Below are positions 37,536-45,655 of a stretch of 52,078 nt of DNA, one piece after another. The notes under the pieces were generated by a model. It saw only the letters and a program-made list of their open reading frames with translations, had not been told where the DNA came from and made no database searches. This DNA is from Chitinibacter tainanensis DSM 15459 (lineage in GTDB: Bacteria > Pseudomonadota > Gammaproteobacteria > Burkholderiales > Chitinibacteraceae), in assembly GCF_000429785.1 (NCBI RefSeq), contig NZ_KE386951.1:1-52078 (forward strand), read 5' to 3'. Made by a program: the position numbers and the translations under genes. The stretch's first letter is position 1. Every line of letters begins with the position of its first letter.

Positions 37536-38826
37536 TCAGGAAATTTTGATTGTTGACGACGAAGTTGGCATTCGCGAACTGTTGTCAGAAATCTTGCTTG
37601 ATGAGGGGTATAGCGTTGCACTAGCCGAAAATGCTGAGGCTGCACGCAAATACCGTAATCAAGCCGAACCAAAACTGGTCTTGCTCGATATCTGGATGCC
37701 CGACACCGATGGCGTCACCCTGCTCAAAGAATGGGCGCGCAATGGTCAGCTGACCATGCCGGTGATCATGATGTCGGGCCACGCCACCGTGGATACGGCC
37801 GTTGAGGCCACCCGCATTGGCGCACTGGATTTTCTGGAAAAGCCAATCGGCTTGCAAAAACTGCTGGCGGCAGTCAAACGGGCTTTTGCTCAACCCGCTG
37901 CCACGGTAAAGCCGACGCAGGGCCTGCAGAGCCTCGGGAATAGCAGTGCCATTCAGGCGCTGCGAGAGGCACTTGATCAGGTAGCAAGTCAGACCCTGCC
38001 CATCATCCTGACCGGCGAACCTGGCGCCGGCTTTGAAGCCTGCGCGCGTCATCTGACCAAAGCCAATGGCGGCTTTGTGTCGCCCACTTCGAATGAAGAG
38101 CTGGCTTTGCCGCCGCAAGACATGCTCAATCGCGCCGCCAACGGCACGATTTTCGTGCGGGATATCGCCTGGTTGGATCGCAAAGCCCAAGCCGGCTTAC
38201 TGAATCTGATTCCAAAACTGGAAAAACAAAAAGTTCGCTTGGTAACGGCCTCTACCCGCCCTCTGGATCAGCTCACCGGCCAAATCGAGCCGGAATTGCT
38301 GCGCCAGCTGACGCAGATCATTGTGCCGGTGCCGGCGCTGCGCAATCATGCCGAGGATATCCCGGCGTTGGCGGAAAGCCTGCTGGCGCAGACCGTAGCC
38401 ACCAATAAACTGGGCGTGCGGCGTTTTTCCAAATCGGCTCTGCAGCTGCTCAGCCAGCAAGAATGGCCTGGCAATATCGACCAGCTGGCTAATGTGGTCA
38501 AAAGCTTGGCCCTTACCGGTCGGGATGGCGATATTGATATTCTGCCGGTGAGCCGCCTTCTGGCCCAGCTCTCGCCCGAATCGCAAGTTGCCACCACCGA
38601 AGTGCAGCAAGCGATGCCGCTGCCGCAAATCGATCTGGATTTGCCGCTGCGCGAAGCGCGGGATCAGTTTGAACGCTTTTATCTGGAACGCCAGATCGAG
38701 CTCTCCAACGGCAATATGAGCCGCGTGGCAGAGCGCATTGGTCTGGAGCGCACGCATCTGTATCGCAAGCTCAAGCAATTGGGCATTCAGATGCCGCGCA
38801 AGCTGCGCAATCTGGAAGAAGCGTAA
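37528..38826 (+). CDS. ntrX: NtrX-type response regulator with a degenerate AAA+ domain
   Basis: A 432-residue regulator. The receiver domain (1-120) is complete: Asp10/Asp11, phosphorylation site Asp54 (LLDIWMP), Ser83 and Lys105. The central domain (about 135-345) aligns with sigma-54 activators but lacks their working parts. Walker A, normally GESGTGKE, is GEPGAGFE (163-170, Lys to Phe). The GAFTGA region is absent and the stretch is shortened (about 180-205). Walker B, normally FLDEI, is FVRDI (209-213). The C-terminal Fis-type helix-turn-helix is intact (SRVAERIGLERTHLYRKLKQLGI, about 398-420). It probably binds DNA when phosphorylated but should neither hydrolyse ATP nor drive sigma-54 polymerase. 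It has a GTG start with GGAGG upstream. Confidence 0.9.
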   Translation: MVNQEILIVDDEVGIRELLSEILLDEGYSVALAENAEAARKYRNQAEPKLVLLDIWMPDTDGVTLLKEWARNGQLTMPVIMMSGHATVDTAVEATRIGALDFLEKPIGLQKLLAAVKRAFAQPAATVKPTQGLQSLGNSSAIQALREALDQVASQTLPIILTGEPGAGFEACARHLTKANGGFVSPTSNEELALPPQDMLNRAANGTIFVRDIAWLDRKAQAGLLNLIPKLEKQKVRLVTASTRPLDQLTGQIEPELLRQLTQIIVPVPALRNHAEDIPALAESLLAQTVATNKLGVRRFSKSALQLLSQQEWPGNIDQLANVVKSLALTGRDGDIDILPVSRLLAQLSPESQVATTEVQQAMPLPQIDLDLPLREARDQFERFYLERQIELSNGNMSRVAERIGLERTHLYRKLKQLGIQMPRKLRNLEEA

Positions 38827-38842
38827 ACCACTACGCCCCACC

Positions 38843-38880
38843 AACGCCGACAAGCTCCTCCCCTTGTCGGCGTTGTTGTT
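38843..38880 (+). terminator. Hairpin terminator after ntrX
   Basis: The stem AACGCCGACAAG / CTTGTCGGCGTT with an 8-base loop is followed by GTTGTTTG on the plus strand. The T run is weak, so read-through into trkA is possible. Confidence 0.65.
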
Positions 38881-38913
38881 TGATCGCCTGCTCAGCAGGC
38901 AAAGGAATACCAC

Positions 38914-40290
38914 TTGCCCAATATCCTGATTCTGGGCGCTGGCCGGGTTGGCTCATCGGTGGCCGAACAGCTGGTGCGCGAAAATTACAATGTCACCATA
39001 GTGGATGAACAGCCAAGCAATTTGCAGCCACTGGCCGATAAGCTCGATTTGCGTACCCTGTGCGGGCATGCCTCTAATCCGGTAACGCTGGCACAAGCCG
39101 GCGCGGCCGATGCCGATCTGATTTTGGCGGTAACGCCATCGGATGAGCTCAATATGGTGGCCTGCAAAATCGCGCATAGCCTGTTTAATGTGCCCACCCG
39201 CCTTGGCCGCATTCGCGATCAGGATCTTCTGGCCCGCCCAGAGTTATTCACCGAAGATGGCTTTGCCATCGACCATATCATTACCCCGGCGCAGATCGTG
39301 ACCGATCTGCTGCAAGGGCTGGTGGCCACGCCCGAGGCCTTGCAAGTGCTGGAATTTGGCGCCGGTAAAGCGCAAATGGTGGCTGTGCGCATTGAAGCGG
39401 GCGCCGCGATGGATGGCAAAGACCTCTCCACCCTGCCGCTGTATCTAGAAAAAATCGATTGCCGCATTGTGTCGATTTACCGCGGCAATAAACGCATCAC
39501 CCCCGATGGCAACACCACCCTCAGCGTCGGTGATGAAGTATTTTTCCTCGCGGCGCGGCAGCATGTTCGCAGCGTGATCCGCCAGTTTCGCGCCAGCGAG
39601 CGCACCATCAAACGCATTACCCTCTGCGGCGGTGGCAATGTCGGCTACCGGCTGGCACGCGCGCTGGCTGACGACTATCAGGTCAAGATCATCGAAGTGC
39701 AGCGCGAACGGGCGCAATGGCTGGCCGAACACCTGCCCAATTGCCTGATTCTGCGCGGCGAAGCCACCGATGAAAACCTGCTCGATACCGAGCAGATCGA
39801 CCGCTGTGATTTATTTATGGCGCTCACCTCGGATGATGAAGACAACATCATGTCCTCGTTGCTGGCCAAGCAAATGGGCGCGCGCAAGGTCGTGGCCATC
39901 ATCAATCGCTCGCGTTATGTCGATTTGCTGCAAGGCGGCAAAATCGATGTGGCGATCTCCCCTGCGCAAGCTACCATCGGCGCGCTGCTCACCCACGTAC
40001 GGCAAGGCGATATTGTGGCGGTCCACAGCCTGCGCCGCGGCGAAGCCGAAGCCATCGAGCTGATTGCTCATGGTGATCGCAATAATTCGCGCGTGGTCGG
40101 GCGCAAAGTCGAAGAAATCAAACTACCGCAAGGCGCTAATCTGGCGGCGCTGATCCGCGGCGAGCAAGTCCTGATGGCGCATCACGATACCGTGATCGAA
40201 AACGAAGACCACGTGATCGTGTTTATCGACAATAAACGGCATATCCGCGAAATCGAGCAATTATTCGCGGTCAAAATCGGGTTTTTCTAA
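38914..40290 (+). CDS. trkA: Trk system potassium transporter, peripheral NAD-binding subunit TrkA
   Basis: A cytoplasmic regulatory subunit of the Trk potassium importer. It has 458 residues: two tandem RCK units, each with a Rossmann NAD-binding half (ILILGAGRVGSSVAEQL at the start; ITLCGGGNVGYRLARAL at about 231) and a TrkA-C half. The start is a TTG with AAAGGA seven bases before it, and the next residues (PNILILGAGRVG) are the family N-terminus. trkH starts on the very next base after its stop. Confidence 0.95.
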   Translation: MPNILILGAGRVGSSVAEQLVRENYNVTIVDEQPSNLQPLADKLDLRTLCGHASNPVTLAQAGAADADLILAVTPSDELNMVACKIAHSLFNVPTRLGRIRDQDLLARPELFTEDGFAIDHIITPAQIVTDLLQGLVATPEALQVLEFGAGKAQMVAVRIEAGAAMDGKDLSTLPLYLEKIDCRIVSIYRGNKRITPDGNTTLSVGDEVFFLAARQHVRSVIRQFRASERTIKRITLCGGGNVGYRLARALADDYQVKIIEVQRERAQWLAEHLPNCLILRGEATDENLLDTEQIDRCDLFMALTSDDEDNIMSSLLAKQMGARKVVAIINRSRYVDLLQGGKIDVAISPAQATIGALLTHVRQGDIVAVHSLRRGEAEAIELIAHGDRNNSRVVGRKVEEIKLPQGANLAALIRGEQVLMAHHDTVIENEDHVIVFIDNKRHIREIEQLFAVKIGFF

Positions 40291-41760
40291 ATGACGCTGG
40301 CGCAACGTATTCTCCCCACCGTCAATGTGCTGGCCCGGGTGTCGGCACTGTTTTCGATTTCGATTGTGGTGCCCATCGTCGTCGCTCTTTTCACTGGCGA
40401 CGCTGGCCTGTGGCCATTTATTGATGCGCTGGGCGGCTTAATGTTGGTGAGCGGGCTCACCGTGCTGGCGACCCGCCGCTATAAACGCGAAATGCGGCCG
40501 CGCGATGGCTTTGTACTGGTAGTGGGCATCTGGAGCTTGCTGCCTGCAGTCGCGGCCGTACCCCTGCTGCTGTTTAATCCGGCCACCAGTTTTACCGACG
40601 CCTATTTTGAAACCATGTCGGGGCTCACCACCACCGGTGCCACGGTGTTTACCGGGCTGGATCATCTACCGCCCTCGATTAATCTGTGGCGCCACTTGCT
40701 CAACTGGCTAGGGGGTATGGGGATCATCGTCTTGGCTGTTGCCATTCTCCCGCTATTAGGGGTGGGGGGTATGCAGCTTTTCAAGGCTGAAACCCCGGGC
40801 CCGATCAAAGACGCCAAACTCACGCCCCGCATTCACGAAACCGCCCGCAATCTGTGGCTAATTTACGCTGGCCTCACGCTGATCTGCGCGCTGCTGCTGA
40901 AATACGCTGGCGGTATGAGCTGGCTGGATGCGGTGTGCCACGCCTTTGCGGCCATGTGCCTGGGCGGGTTTTCCACCCACGATGCCAGCGTCGGATATTT
41001 CAATTCGCCGCTGATCGAAGGCATTTTGATTGTCTTTATGCTGCTGGCGGCCACCAATTTTGCCACCCACTATTTTGCGCTGTCAGGGCGGAAATTATCG
41101 GTGTACCTGAAAGACAGCGAATTCAAAGCCATGCTGCTGCTGATTTTGGGCAGCACACTCACGCTGGCCGGCTATTTGTACTGGCAACAGGTGTACCCGG
41201 AGTACCTCACCGCCCTGCGCCATGTGGCGTTTAATCTGGTTTCGCTGGCCACCGATTGCGGGTTTGCCAGCGTGGATTTTGGTGCGTGGCCGATTTTTGT
41301 GCCGTTGGTGATGCTGTTTCTATCTTGCATCACCGCTTGCGCCGGCTCCACCGGCGGCGGGATCAAGATGATCCGCACCATTATTCAGGTGCGCGAAGTG
41401 GGCCGCCAGATGTCGGTGCTACTGCATCCACAGGGCGTGCATCCGCTGCGGGTAAACGGGCAGGTGATTCCACCGAATATCCTGTTTTCCGTGATGGGCT
41501 TTGTGTTTATCTACTTCGCCAGCATTGTGGTACTGACGCTGGTGTTGCTGGTGTCGGGGCTGGATTTCATCAGCAGTTTCTCGGCGATTATTGCCTGCAT
41601 TAATAATGCCGGCCCGGGCCTGGGCGAAGTGGGCCCGGCGCGCAATTTCCAGGGGCTGACCGATTTTCAGACTTGGGTGTGCAGCTTTACCATGCTGCTG
41701 GGCCGGCTAGAGATTTTCTCGGTATTGATCCTGTTTACCCGCGCATTCTGGCGCAATTAA
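40291..41760 (+). CDS. trkH: Trk system potassium channel subunit TrkH
   Basis: An inner-membrane potassium channel subunit of 489 residues with four selectivity-filter-like P-loops: SGLTTTGATVFTG, HAFAAMCLGGFSTHD, LVSLATDCGFASVDFG and INNAGPGLGEVGP. The long family hairpin region AGSTGGGIKMIRT is present. It directly abuts trkA, and together they make the Trk uptake system. Repeat copy D follows the stop codon. Confidence 0.95.
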   Translation: MTLAQRILPTVNVLARVSALFSISIVVPIVVALFTGDAGLWPFIDALGGLMLVSGLTVLATRRYKREMRPRDGFVLVVGIWSLLPAVAAVPLLLFNPATSFTDAYFETMSGLTTTGATVFTGLDHLPPSINLWRHLLNWLGGMGIIVLAVAILPLLGVGGMQLFKAETPGPIKDAKLTPRIHETARNLWLIYAGLTLICALLLKYAGGMSWLDAVCHAFAAMCLGGFSTHDASVGYFNSPLIEGILIVFMLLAATNFATHYFALSGRKLSVYLKDSEFKAMLLLILGSTLTLAGYLYWQQVYPEYLTALRHVAFNLVSLATDCGFASVDFGAWPIFVPLVMLFLSCITACAGSTGGGIKMIRTIIQVREVGRQMSVLLHPQGVHPLRVNGQVIPPNILFSVMGFVFIYFASIVVLTLVLLVSGLDFISSFSAIIACINNAGPGLGEVGPARNFQGLTDFQTWVCSFTMLLGRLEIFSVLILFTRAFWRN

Positions 41761-41772
41761 GCATACCCAGGC

Positions 41773-41821
41773 CAGTATTGCCCGCTACGTTATATATTAA
41801 ATTGGCTAGCGGGCAATACCC
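41773..41821 (+). repeat. 49-bp palindromic intergenic repeat, copy D
   Basis: This begins CAGTATTGCC, has the centre TATATTAAAT and ends GCAATACCC. Its arms GTATTGCCCGCTA and TAGCGGGCAATAC pair perfectly over 13 bases. A right-end-like CATACCC lies 4 bases upstream (41762-41768), two bases after the trkH stop. On the minus strand the end reads TAGGGGTATTGC, as in copy A (minus) and copy E (plus). Confidence 0.75.
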
Positions 41822-41899
41822 CTAAATACACCTATACAACCCGCGAATCGCGAGCATCCCCAATAGTCAGGCCAGCGCCTGCGCCGTAAGCTAAACGGC

Positions 41900-42532
41900 A
41901 TGGAAACCTTTATTACCGGCTTTTTGCTGTCGATTTCGCTCTGCCTCGACATTGGCATTGTGAATGTGGCCATGATCGACGCCACTCTCAAATATGGCCG
42001 TCAGGCTGGCTTCTGGATGGGCTTTGGCTCCTGCTTTGGCGATCTAGCCTATGCCATTCTGGCGCTGATCGGCATGAGCTTTCTGCTGCAATTTCCACTG
42101 GTGCAATGGCTCACTTGGCTGGGCGGCGGCTCGCTGCTGCTGTGGCTGGCCTATAAAATGGCCCGCGAAGCCTGGCGCGATGCCAGCGCCGCTGAGGGCG
42201 AGCATCCACCACTACCTGCGCGCCGCCAGCTCTTTACCCGCGGGCTAACGCTGGCCATGGCCTCGCCCACCTCGATTTTGTGGTTTGCCGCCGTGGGCGG
42301 CACGCTGATTGCCCGCGCTACCGATGGTAGCCTGAGCAGCACGGCCGATTTTCTCAGTGGGTTTTTCCTCGGTGGCCTGGCCTGGAGCACCTTCATCGTG
42401 TTGGTGGCGCATCATGGCGGCCAAACGCTGGGGCCGCGCTTTAAACAAGGCTGCCACCTCGCTTCGGCGATGCTGTATCTGTATTTTGCCGGGCTGGTGA
42501 TCACCAACGGCTATCACGCTCTGCTCAAATAA
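41900..42532 (+). CDS. LysE/RhtB-family amino-acid exporter
   Basis: A 210-residue inner-membrane protein with about six hydrophobic segments. The N-terminus is LysE-like (TGFLLSISLCLDIGIVNVAMIDATLKYGRQAGFWMGFGSCFGDLAYAILALIGMSFLL), and LAMASPTSILWFAAVGGTL is the second half of the family pattern. The usual GP in the first helix region is replaced by DIGIVN, so this is a divergent subgroup. The substrate is unknown; LysE relatives export amino acids or other small metabolites. It stands alone after the trk genes. Confidence 0.8.
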   Translation: METFITGFLLSISLCLDIGIVNVAMIDATLKYGRQAGFWMGFGSCFGDLAYAILALIGMSFLLQFPLVQWLTWLGGGSLLLWLAYKMAREAWRDASAAEGEHPPLPARRQLFTRGLTLAMASPTSILWFAAVGGTLIARATDGSLSSTADFLSGFFLGGLAWSTFIVLVAHHGGQTLGPRFKQGCHLASAMLYLYFAGLVITNGYHALLK

Positions 42533-42786
42533 AGCCGGGTGCATGCGCCCTAATTAGCCCATTAAAAAGGCCGGCAGCACCCCCGCAAATTGATCAGCAA
42601 GCCCACTCGCGCAGCGAGGCTCCCCTCAAGGAGGGGACGGGAGGGGTGGGGATAGAACATCAAGGCTGCAGATTCAAAGCCTGATTTCCTAGGTTCGGCT
42701 TTGCCGAGACTTGAAGCATATTGTTTTGCCAGCCTGTTCGCAGCCTGAGGCCAGCATTGCTGGCCTTTTGGTTTACTAGCCGCGAT
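42533..42786. other. Intergenic region with GC-rich hairpins
   Basis: No gene is seen. It holds the hairpin TCCCCTC/GAGGGGA (42621-42627, 42631-42637) next to a purine-rich run (GGGAGGGGTGGGG), a second small hairpin TCGGC/GCCGA near 42695-42707, and a terminator at 42748. Confidence 0.5.
42748..42773 (+). terminator. Terminator-like hairpin (plus strand) after the LysE-type gene
   Basis: The stem AGGCCAGC / GCTGGCCT with a 3-base loop is followed by TTTTGGTTT on the plus strand. It lies 14 bases from the convergent eptA stop codon; on the minus strand no T run follows. Confidence 0.65.
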
Positions 42787-44415
42787 TTACTTGCGGCAGC
42801 TCGCCAGCATATCCAGCGGCGGCTGATACACGCTCGTGCTCACACCCATGGCCCCCAAGACGGTATGGAACCAATTGTCGTGGCTAAAGGCTTTGCTACG
42901 CTCGCCTTGCAGGCACTGCAGATCCAGCTGCCGGCTGGCCGCATAGCTAGGCGAAAACCACGCCACCATGGGTACATGCGTTTGTTGACTTGGGGCGATC
43001 ATATATGGCGCAGCATGCAGATACAGGCCATTTTCGCCAGTGGATTCGCCATGATCCGAAACATACAGCATGGCACTATCGTAATCGCTGCGTTGCTGCA
43101 GCTGACCGATCAATTGCGCGAGGAAATGATCGGTAAAGCGAATCGCATTGTCGTAGGCATTCAAAATCTGCTCGCGCGGGCAATCTTGCAATTGCGTGGT
43201 ACGGCACACGGGCTTGAAGACTTCAAATTCCGCCGGATAGCGCAACCAGTAGGCCGGGCCGTGATTGCCCTTCTGATGCAGCACTACCACCGTATCTTGC
43301 GCCGCGCCCTGTAGCGCTTGCTGCAGCTGCGGCAACATCGCCGTGTCGTAGCATTCATCTGCACGGCAATCGGGTGCCGGGCCACCATCGGGGATCGTTA
43401 CTTCACCGAGGCGCTTGGCCACGCCTTTGCTGCCCGAATTATTGTCGATCCACACCACTTTCAGCCCCGCAGTGCGCAAAATATCGATCAGATTTTCACG
43501 CGCCTCGCCCTTGTTCACGCTAAAGTCGCTACGCGGAAAACCCGAGAACATACAGGGCACCGAGACAGCGGTTTCAGTGCCGCATGAGCTCACCTGACTA
43601 AAATTGATAATCGGCAATTTGGCCAATTCTGGATTGGTGGGCCGGGCGTAACCATTGAGCGAGAAATTCTCCGCCCTGGCGGTTTCGCCCACCACCAGCA
43701 CCAGCAGGGTAGGTTTATGCGGCTGGGTTGGCGCGATTTTTTTCGCGTCCCGGCCATAGGGCTCGGCCACTACCGGCGCTTTCATGCGCTCCCCCACCAC
43801 ATAGCGAATGGTGGCGTAAATGCCATTGGCGGGGTTGATCAGATAGCGAATCGGCTTGTGATTGCGGGTAAACGAGGCCAGCGCCGAATAAAACACGCCA
43901 ATCACCGCCACCATCAACACCAGGCACAGCACCAGCTGCCCCAATTTACCCAGCAATAGCCGTGGCCAGCGCACAGGCTGTAGCTCCACGCGGCTAATCA
44001 GCCAGGCGGGCAATACGCCCAGCAGCAATACATCCAGCACTAGCTTGAGATTGAGTAATTCCAGCGCTTCCCGGGTATCGGTTTGAAACACATTGCGCAG
44101 CATGGCGCTATCGATCATCACCCCATAGCTGGCGGTGAAATAGGCGGTGATGCTCGCCAGCAGGGCCAGCACCATCAGCAGGCCTTTGGCCCAGCGCGGC
44201 CAGCACAGCAAAGTCAGAATCAGTTGAAAACCGGCGATCAGCAATACCGCCATACCGGCAAACAAGGGCAATTTACTGCCCGGCGTGCCGGCGATGGCTT
44301 GCCAGGCTTTGCTCCAAAAAGCGGTATTGCACAGCGCCACCAGATACAGCGCAAATAGGGCCGTGAGCTGGGGCAGCGTAAAGGCAAAGCGACGAGCCAA
44401 AATTCGGGCCAACAT
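42787..44415 (-). CDS. eptA: Lipid A phosphoethanolamine transferase (EptA)
   Basis: It adds phosphoethanolamine to lipid A, which lowers surface charge and is linked to polymyxin resistance. It has 542 residues: five membrane helices in the first 180, then a periplasmic sulfatase-fold domain. The zinc-site and catalytic residues match the family: Glu244 (VVGETARAENF), nucleophile Thr280 (SSCGTETAVSVPCM), His385 (NHGPAY), Asp454/His455 (SDHGES), His467 and His480. Several cysteine pairs for disulfides are present. The ATG at 44415 has GAGGA at proper distance; the longer frame (44436) does not. It is divergent from the pepSY operon, with a PmrA-like box in its promoter region. Confidence 0.94.
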   Translation of the reverse strand: MLARILARRFAFTLPQLTALFALYLVALCNTAFWSKAWQAIAGTPGSKLPLFAGMAVLLIAGFQLILTLLCWPRWAKGLLMVLALLASITAYFTASYGVMIDSAMLRNVFQTDTREALELLNLKLVLDVLLLGVLPAWLISRVELQPVRWPRLLLGKLGQLVLCLVLMVAVIGVFYSALASFTRNHKPIRYLINPANGIYATIRYVVGERMKAPVVAEPYGRDAKKIAPTQPHKPTLLVLVVGETARAENFSLNGYARPTNPELAKLPIINFSQVSSCGTETAVSVPCMFSGFPRSDFSVNKGEARENLIDILRTAGLKVVWIDNNSGSKGVAKRLGEVTIPDGGPAPDCRADECYDTAMLPQLQQALQGAAQDTVVVLHQKGNHGPAYWLRYPAEFEVFKPVCRTTQLQDCPREQILNAYDNAIRFTDHFLAQLIGQLQQRSDYDSAMLYVSDHGESTGENGLYLHAAPYMIAPSQQTHVPMVAWFSPSYAASRQLDLQCLQGERSKAFSHDNWFHTVLGAMGVSTSVYQPPLDMLASCRK

Positions 44416-44468
44416 GGACTTCCTCAAAAATAACAATCGGGCGATGCGCGCCAGTGTGCGCAGGCAGA

Positions 44469-44485
44469 CTTAAGCGAAAATGAAG
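44469..44485 (-). promoter_or_regulatory. PmrA-box-like direct repeat upstream of eptA
   Basis: On the minus strand: CTTCAT, TTTCG, CTTAAG. This is two hexamers with an 11-base period, like the PmrA/BasR consensus YTTAAK-N5-YTTAAK, with one mismatch in the first hexamer. It lies 54 bases upstream of the eptA start. A matching site facing the other way is at 44571-44587. Confidence 0.5.
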
Positions 44486-44570
44486 CGCCTAAACTGTGCC
44501 CCCATAAAAAGATAATACGGTTTCGCGACAGGGCGGCGACACATTATCACAAGCGACGAACGGTGGTTGG

Positions 44571-44587
44571 CTTAAGTTTCGCTTCAT
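44571..44587 (+). promoter_or_regulatory. PmrA-box-like direct repeat upstream of the pepSY operon
   Basis: On the plus strand: CTTAAG, TTTCG, CTTCAT. It has the same spacing and the same central five bases as the site at 44469-44485, but on the opposite strand and with the better hexamer first. It lies 51 bases upstream of the pepSY-gene start. Confidence 0.5.
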
Positions 44588-44638
44588 ACAGCGGTGGTGA
44601 AATACGCTGGTCTTTTCACCCTGCTCAAGGAGCACATC

Positions 44639-44905
44639 ATGCTGAAGTACACCGCACTTGCCCTCGTGACTGCAGTTTTTGCTGGCCAAGCCATGGCCGC
44701 AGCCAAATGTACCGCGCACCCGAAAGCAGAATGGATGCCGGAAGCCCAAGTGAAAGCCAAGCTGGCCGAACAGGGCTACACCATCAAGAAATTCAAAGTC
44801 GATGGCAATTGCTATGAAATGTATGGCAAAACCAAAGATGGCAAAAAAGCCGAGATCTATTTCGACACCAAAACCATGGATGTCGTGAAATCTGAAATCG
44901 AGTAA
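44639..44905 (+). CDS. PepSY-domain periplasmic protein
   Basis: An 88-residue exported protein. The signal peptide is MLKYTALALVTAVFAGQAMA, followed by a single PepSY domain (EAQVKAKLAEQGYTIKKFKVDGNCYEMYGKTKDGKKAEIYFDTKTMDVVKSE). PepSY proteins are thought to inhibit or sense in the periplasm and often sit beside cytochrome b561 and two-component genes, as here. Two cysteines (AAKC and GNCY) could form a disulfide. The ATG has AAGGAG six bases upstream. It is the first gene of a five-gene run, with the next gene three bases downstream. Confidence 0.85.
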   Translation: MLKYTALALVTAVFAGQAMAAAKCTAHPKAEWMPEAQVKAKLAEQGYTIKKFKVDGNCYEMYGKTKDGKKAEIYFDTKTMDVVKSEIE

Positions 44906-44908
44906 GCC

Positions 44909-45655
44909 ATGCCGCACGCCAGCCCATCTCTTAGCCGGCAACAGTGGTTGCTGGGCAATGCCGTCTTGCTGATCAGCAGCCTAGTCGGACTGATTATTCT
45001 GCAGCAATACAGCAATGTGGATTTGTGGCTGGCCAACTGGGTGTTTGATCCGGCCAGTGGGCAGTTTCCCTGGCGGGATCAATGGCTCACCGCCAAGCTG
45101 GGGCACGATTGGATGAAAAAACTCTCCGTCATGCTGGGCGTGGCCGTGGCCTGGCAACTGTATCGCCAGCAGCGCCTTGCGGGCTGGCAAGATTTAGCCA
45201 CCCGGCAATGGCTGGTGGTGGGGCTCTCGGCCCTGCTGGTTCCGGTGCTGGTGACTCAGTTCAAACACCTGAGTGTGTTGCATTGCCCCTGGGATTTACA
45301 GCAGTTTGGCGGCCATGCGCCGTACTTGCGTCTATTTGATCGCCTGCCGCTGGGCGTGGGCGCGGGGCAGTGTTATCCGGCTGGGCATGCCAGCAGCGGC
45401 AGTTGGCTGCTGGGCTTTATTGCGCTGTGGCTTCCGCTTGAGCGGCGCCAAGCCTTGATTCGCCTACCCCTCCTGTTATTGCCCGGACTCATGCTGGGCT
45501 GGATTCAGCAACTGCGAGGCGCACATTTTCTCAGTCACACCTTGGCTACGCTGTGGCTGTCTTGGCTGATCGTTAGTCTGCTGTGTGCCTGGCTGCTGTG
45601 GCCACAAGCGAAAGGAGCATCATCATGTCTCGCCTACGAGTCTGGGACCCGTTAG
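44909..45655 (+). CDS. PAP2-family membrane phosphatase
   Basis: A 248-residue integral membrane phosphatase with about six hydrophobic segments. The phosphatase motifs are visible as CYPAGHASSGSW (second motif, catalytic His) and LRGAHFLSHTLATLW (third motif, Arg and His); the first (KxxxxxxRP) is not clear, where QFKHLSVLHCPWDL stands. This resembles the LpxE/PAP2-like branch that dephosphorylates lipid A or undecaprenyl pyrophosphate. Its position next to eptA makes a lipid A or phospholipid substrate attractive, but that is inference. It lies three bases after the pepSY gene and overlaps the cytochrome gene by 31 bases. Confidence 0.85.
   Translation: MPHASPSLSRQQWLLGNAVLLISSLVGLIILQQYSNVDLWLANWVFDPASGQFPWRDQWLTAKLGHDWMKKLSVMLGVAVAWQLYRQQRLAGWQDLATRQWLVVGLSALLVPVLVTQFKHLSVLHCPWDLQQFGGHAPYLRLFDRLPLGVGAGQCYPAGHASSGSWLLGFIALWLPLERRQALIRLPLLLLPGLMLGWIQQLRGAHFLSHTLATLWLSWLIVSLLCAWLLWPQAKGASSCLAYESGTR

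Noticed and set aside
37528-38826. Calling the ntrX product a sigma-54-dependent activator
   Set aside because: The Walker A lysine, Walker B acidic pair and GAFTGA loop are all missing, so that function is not supported.
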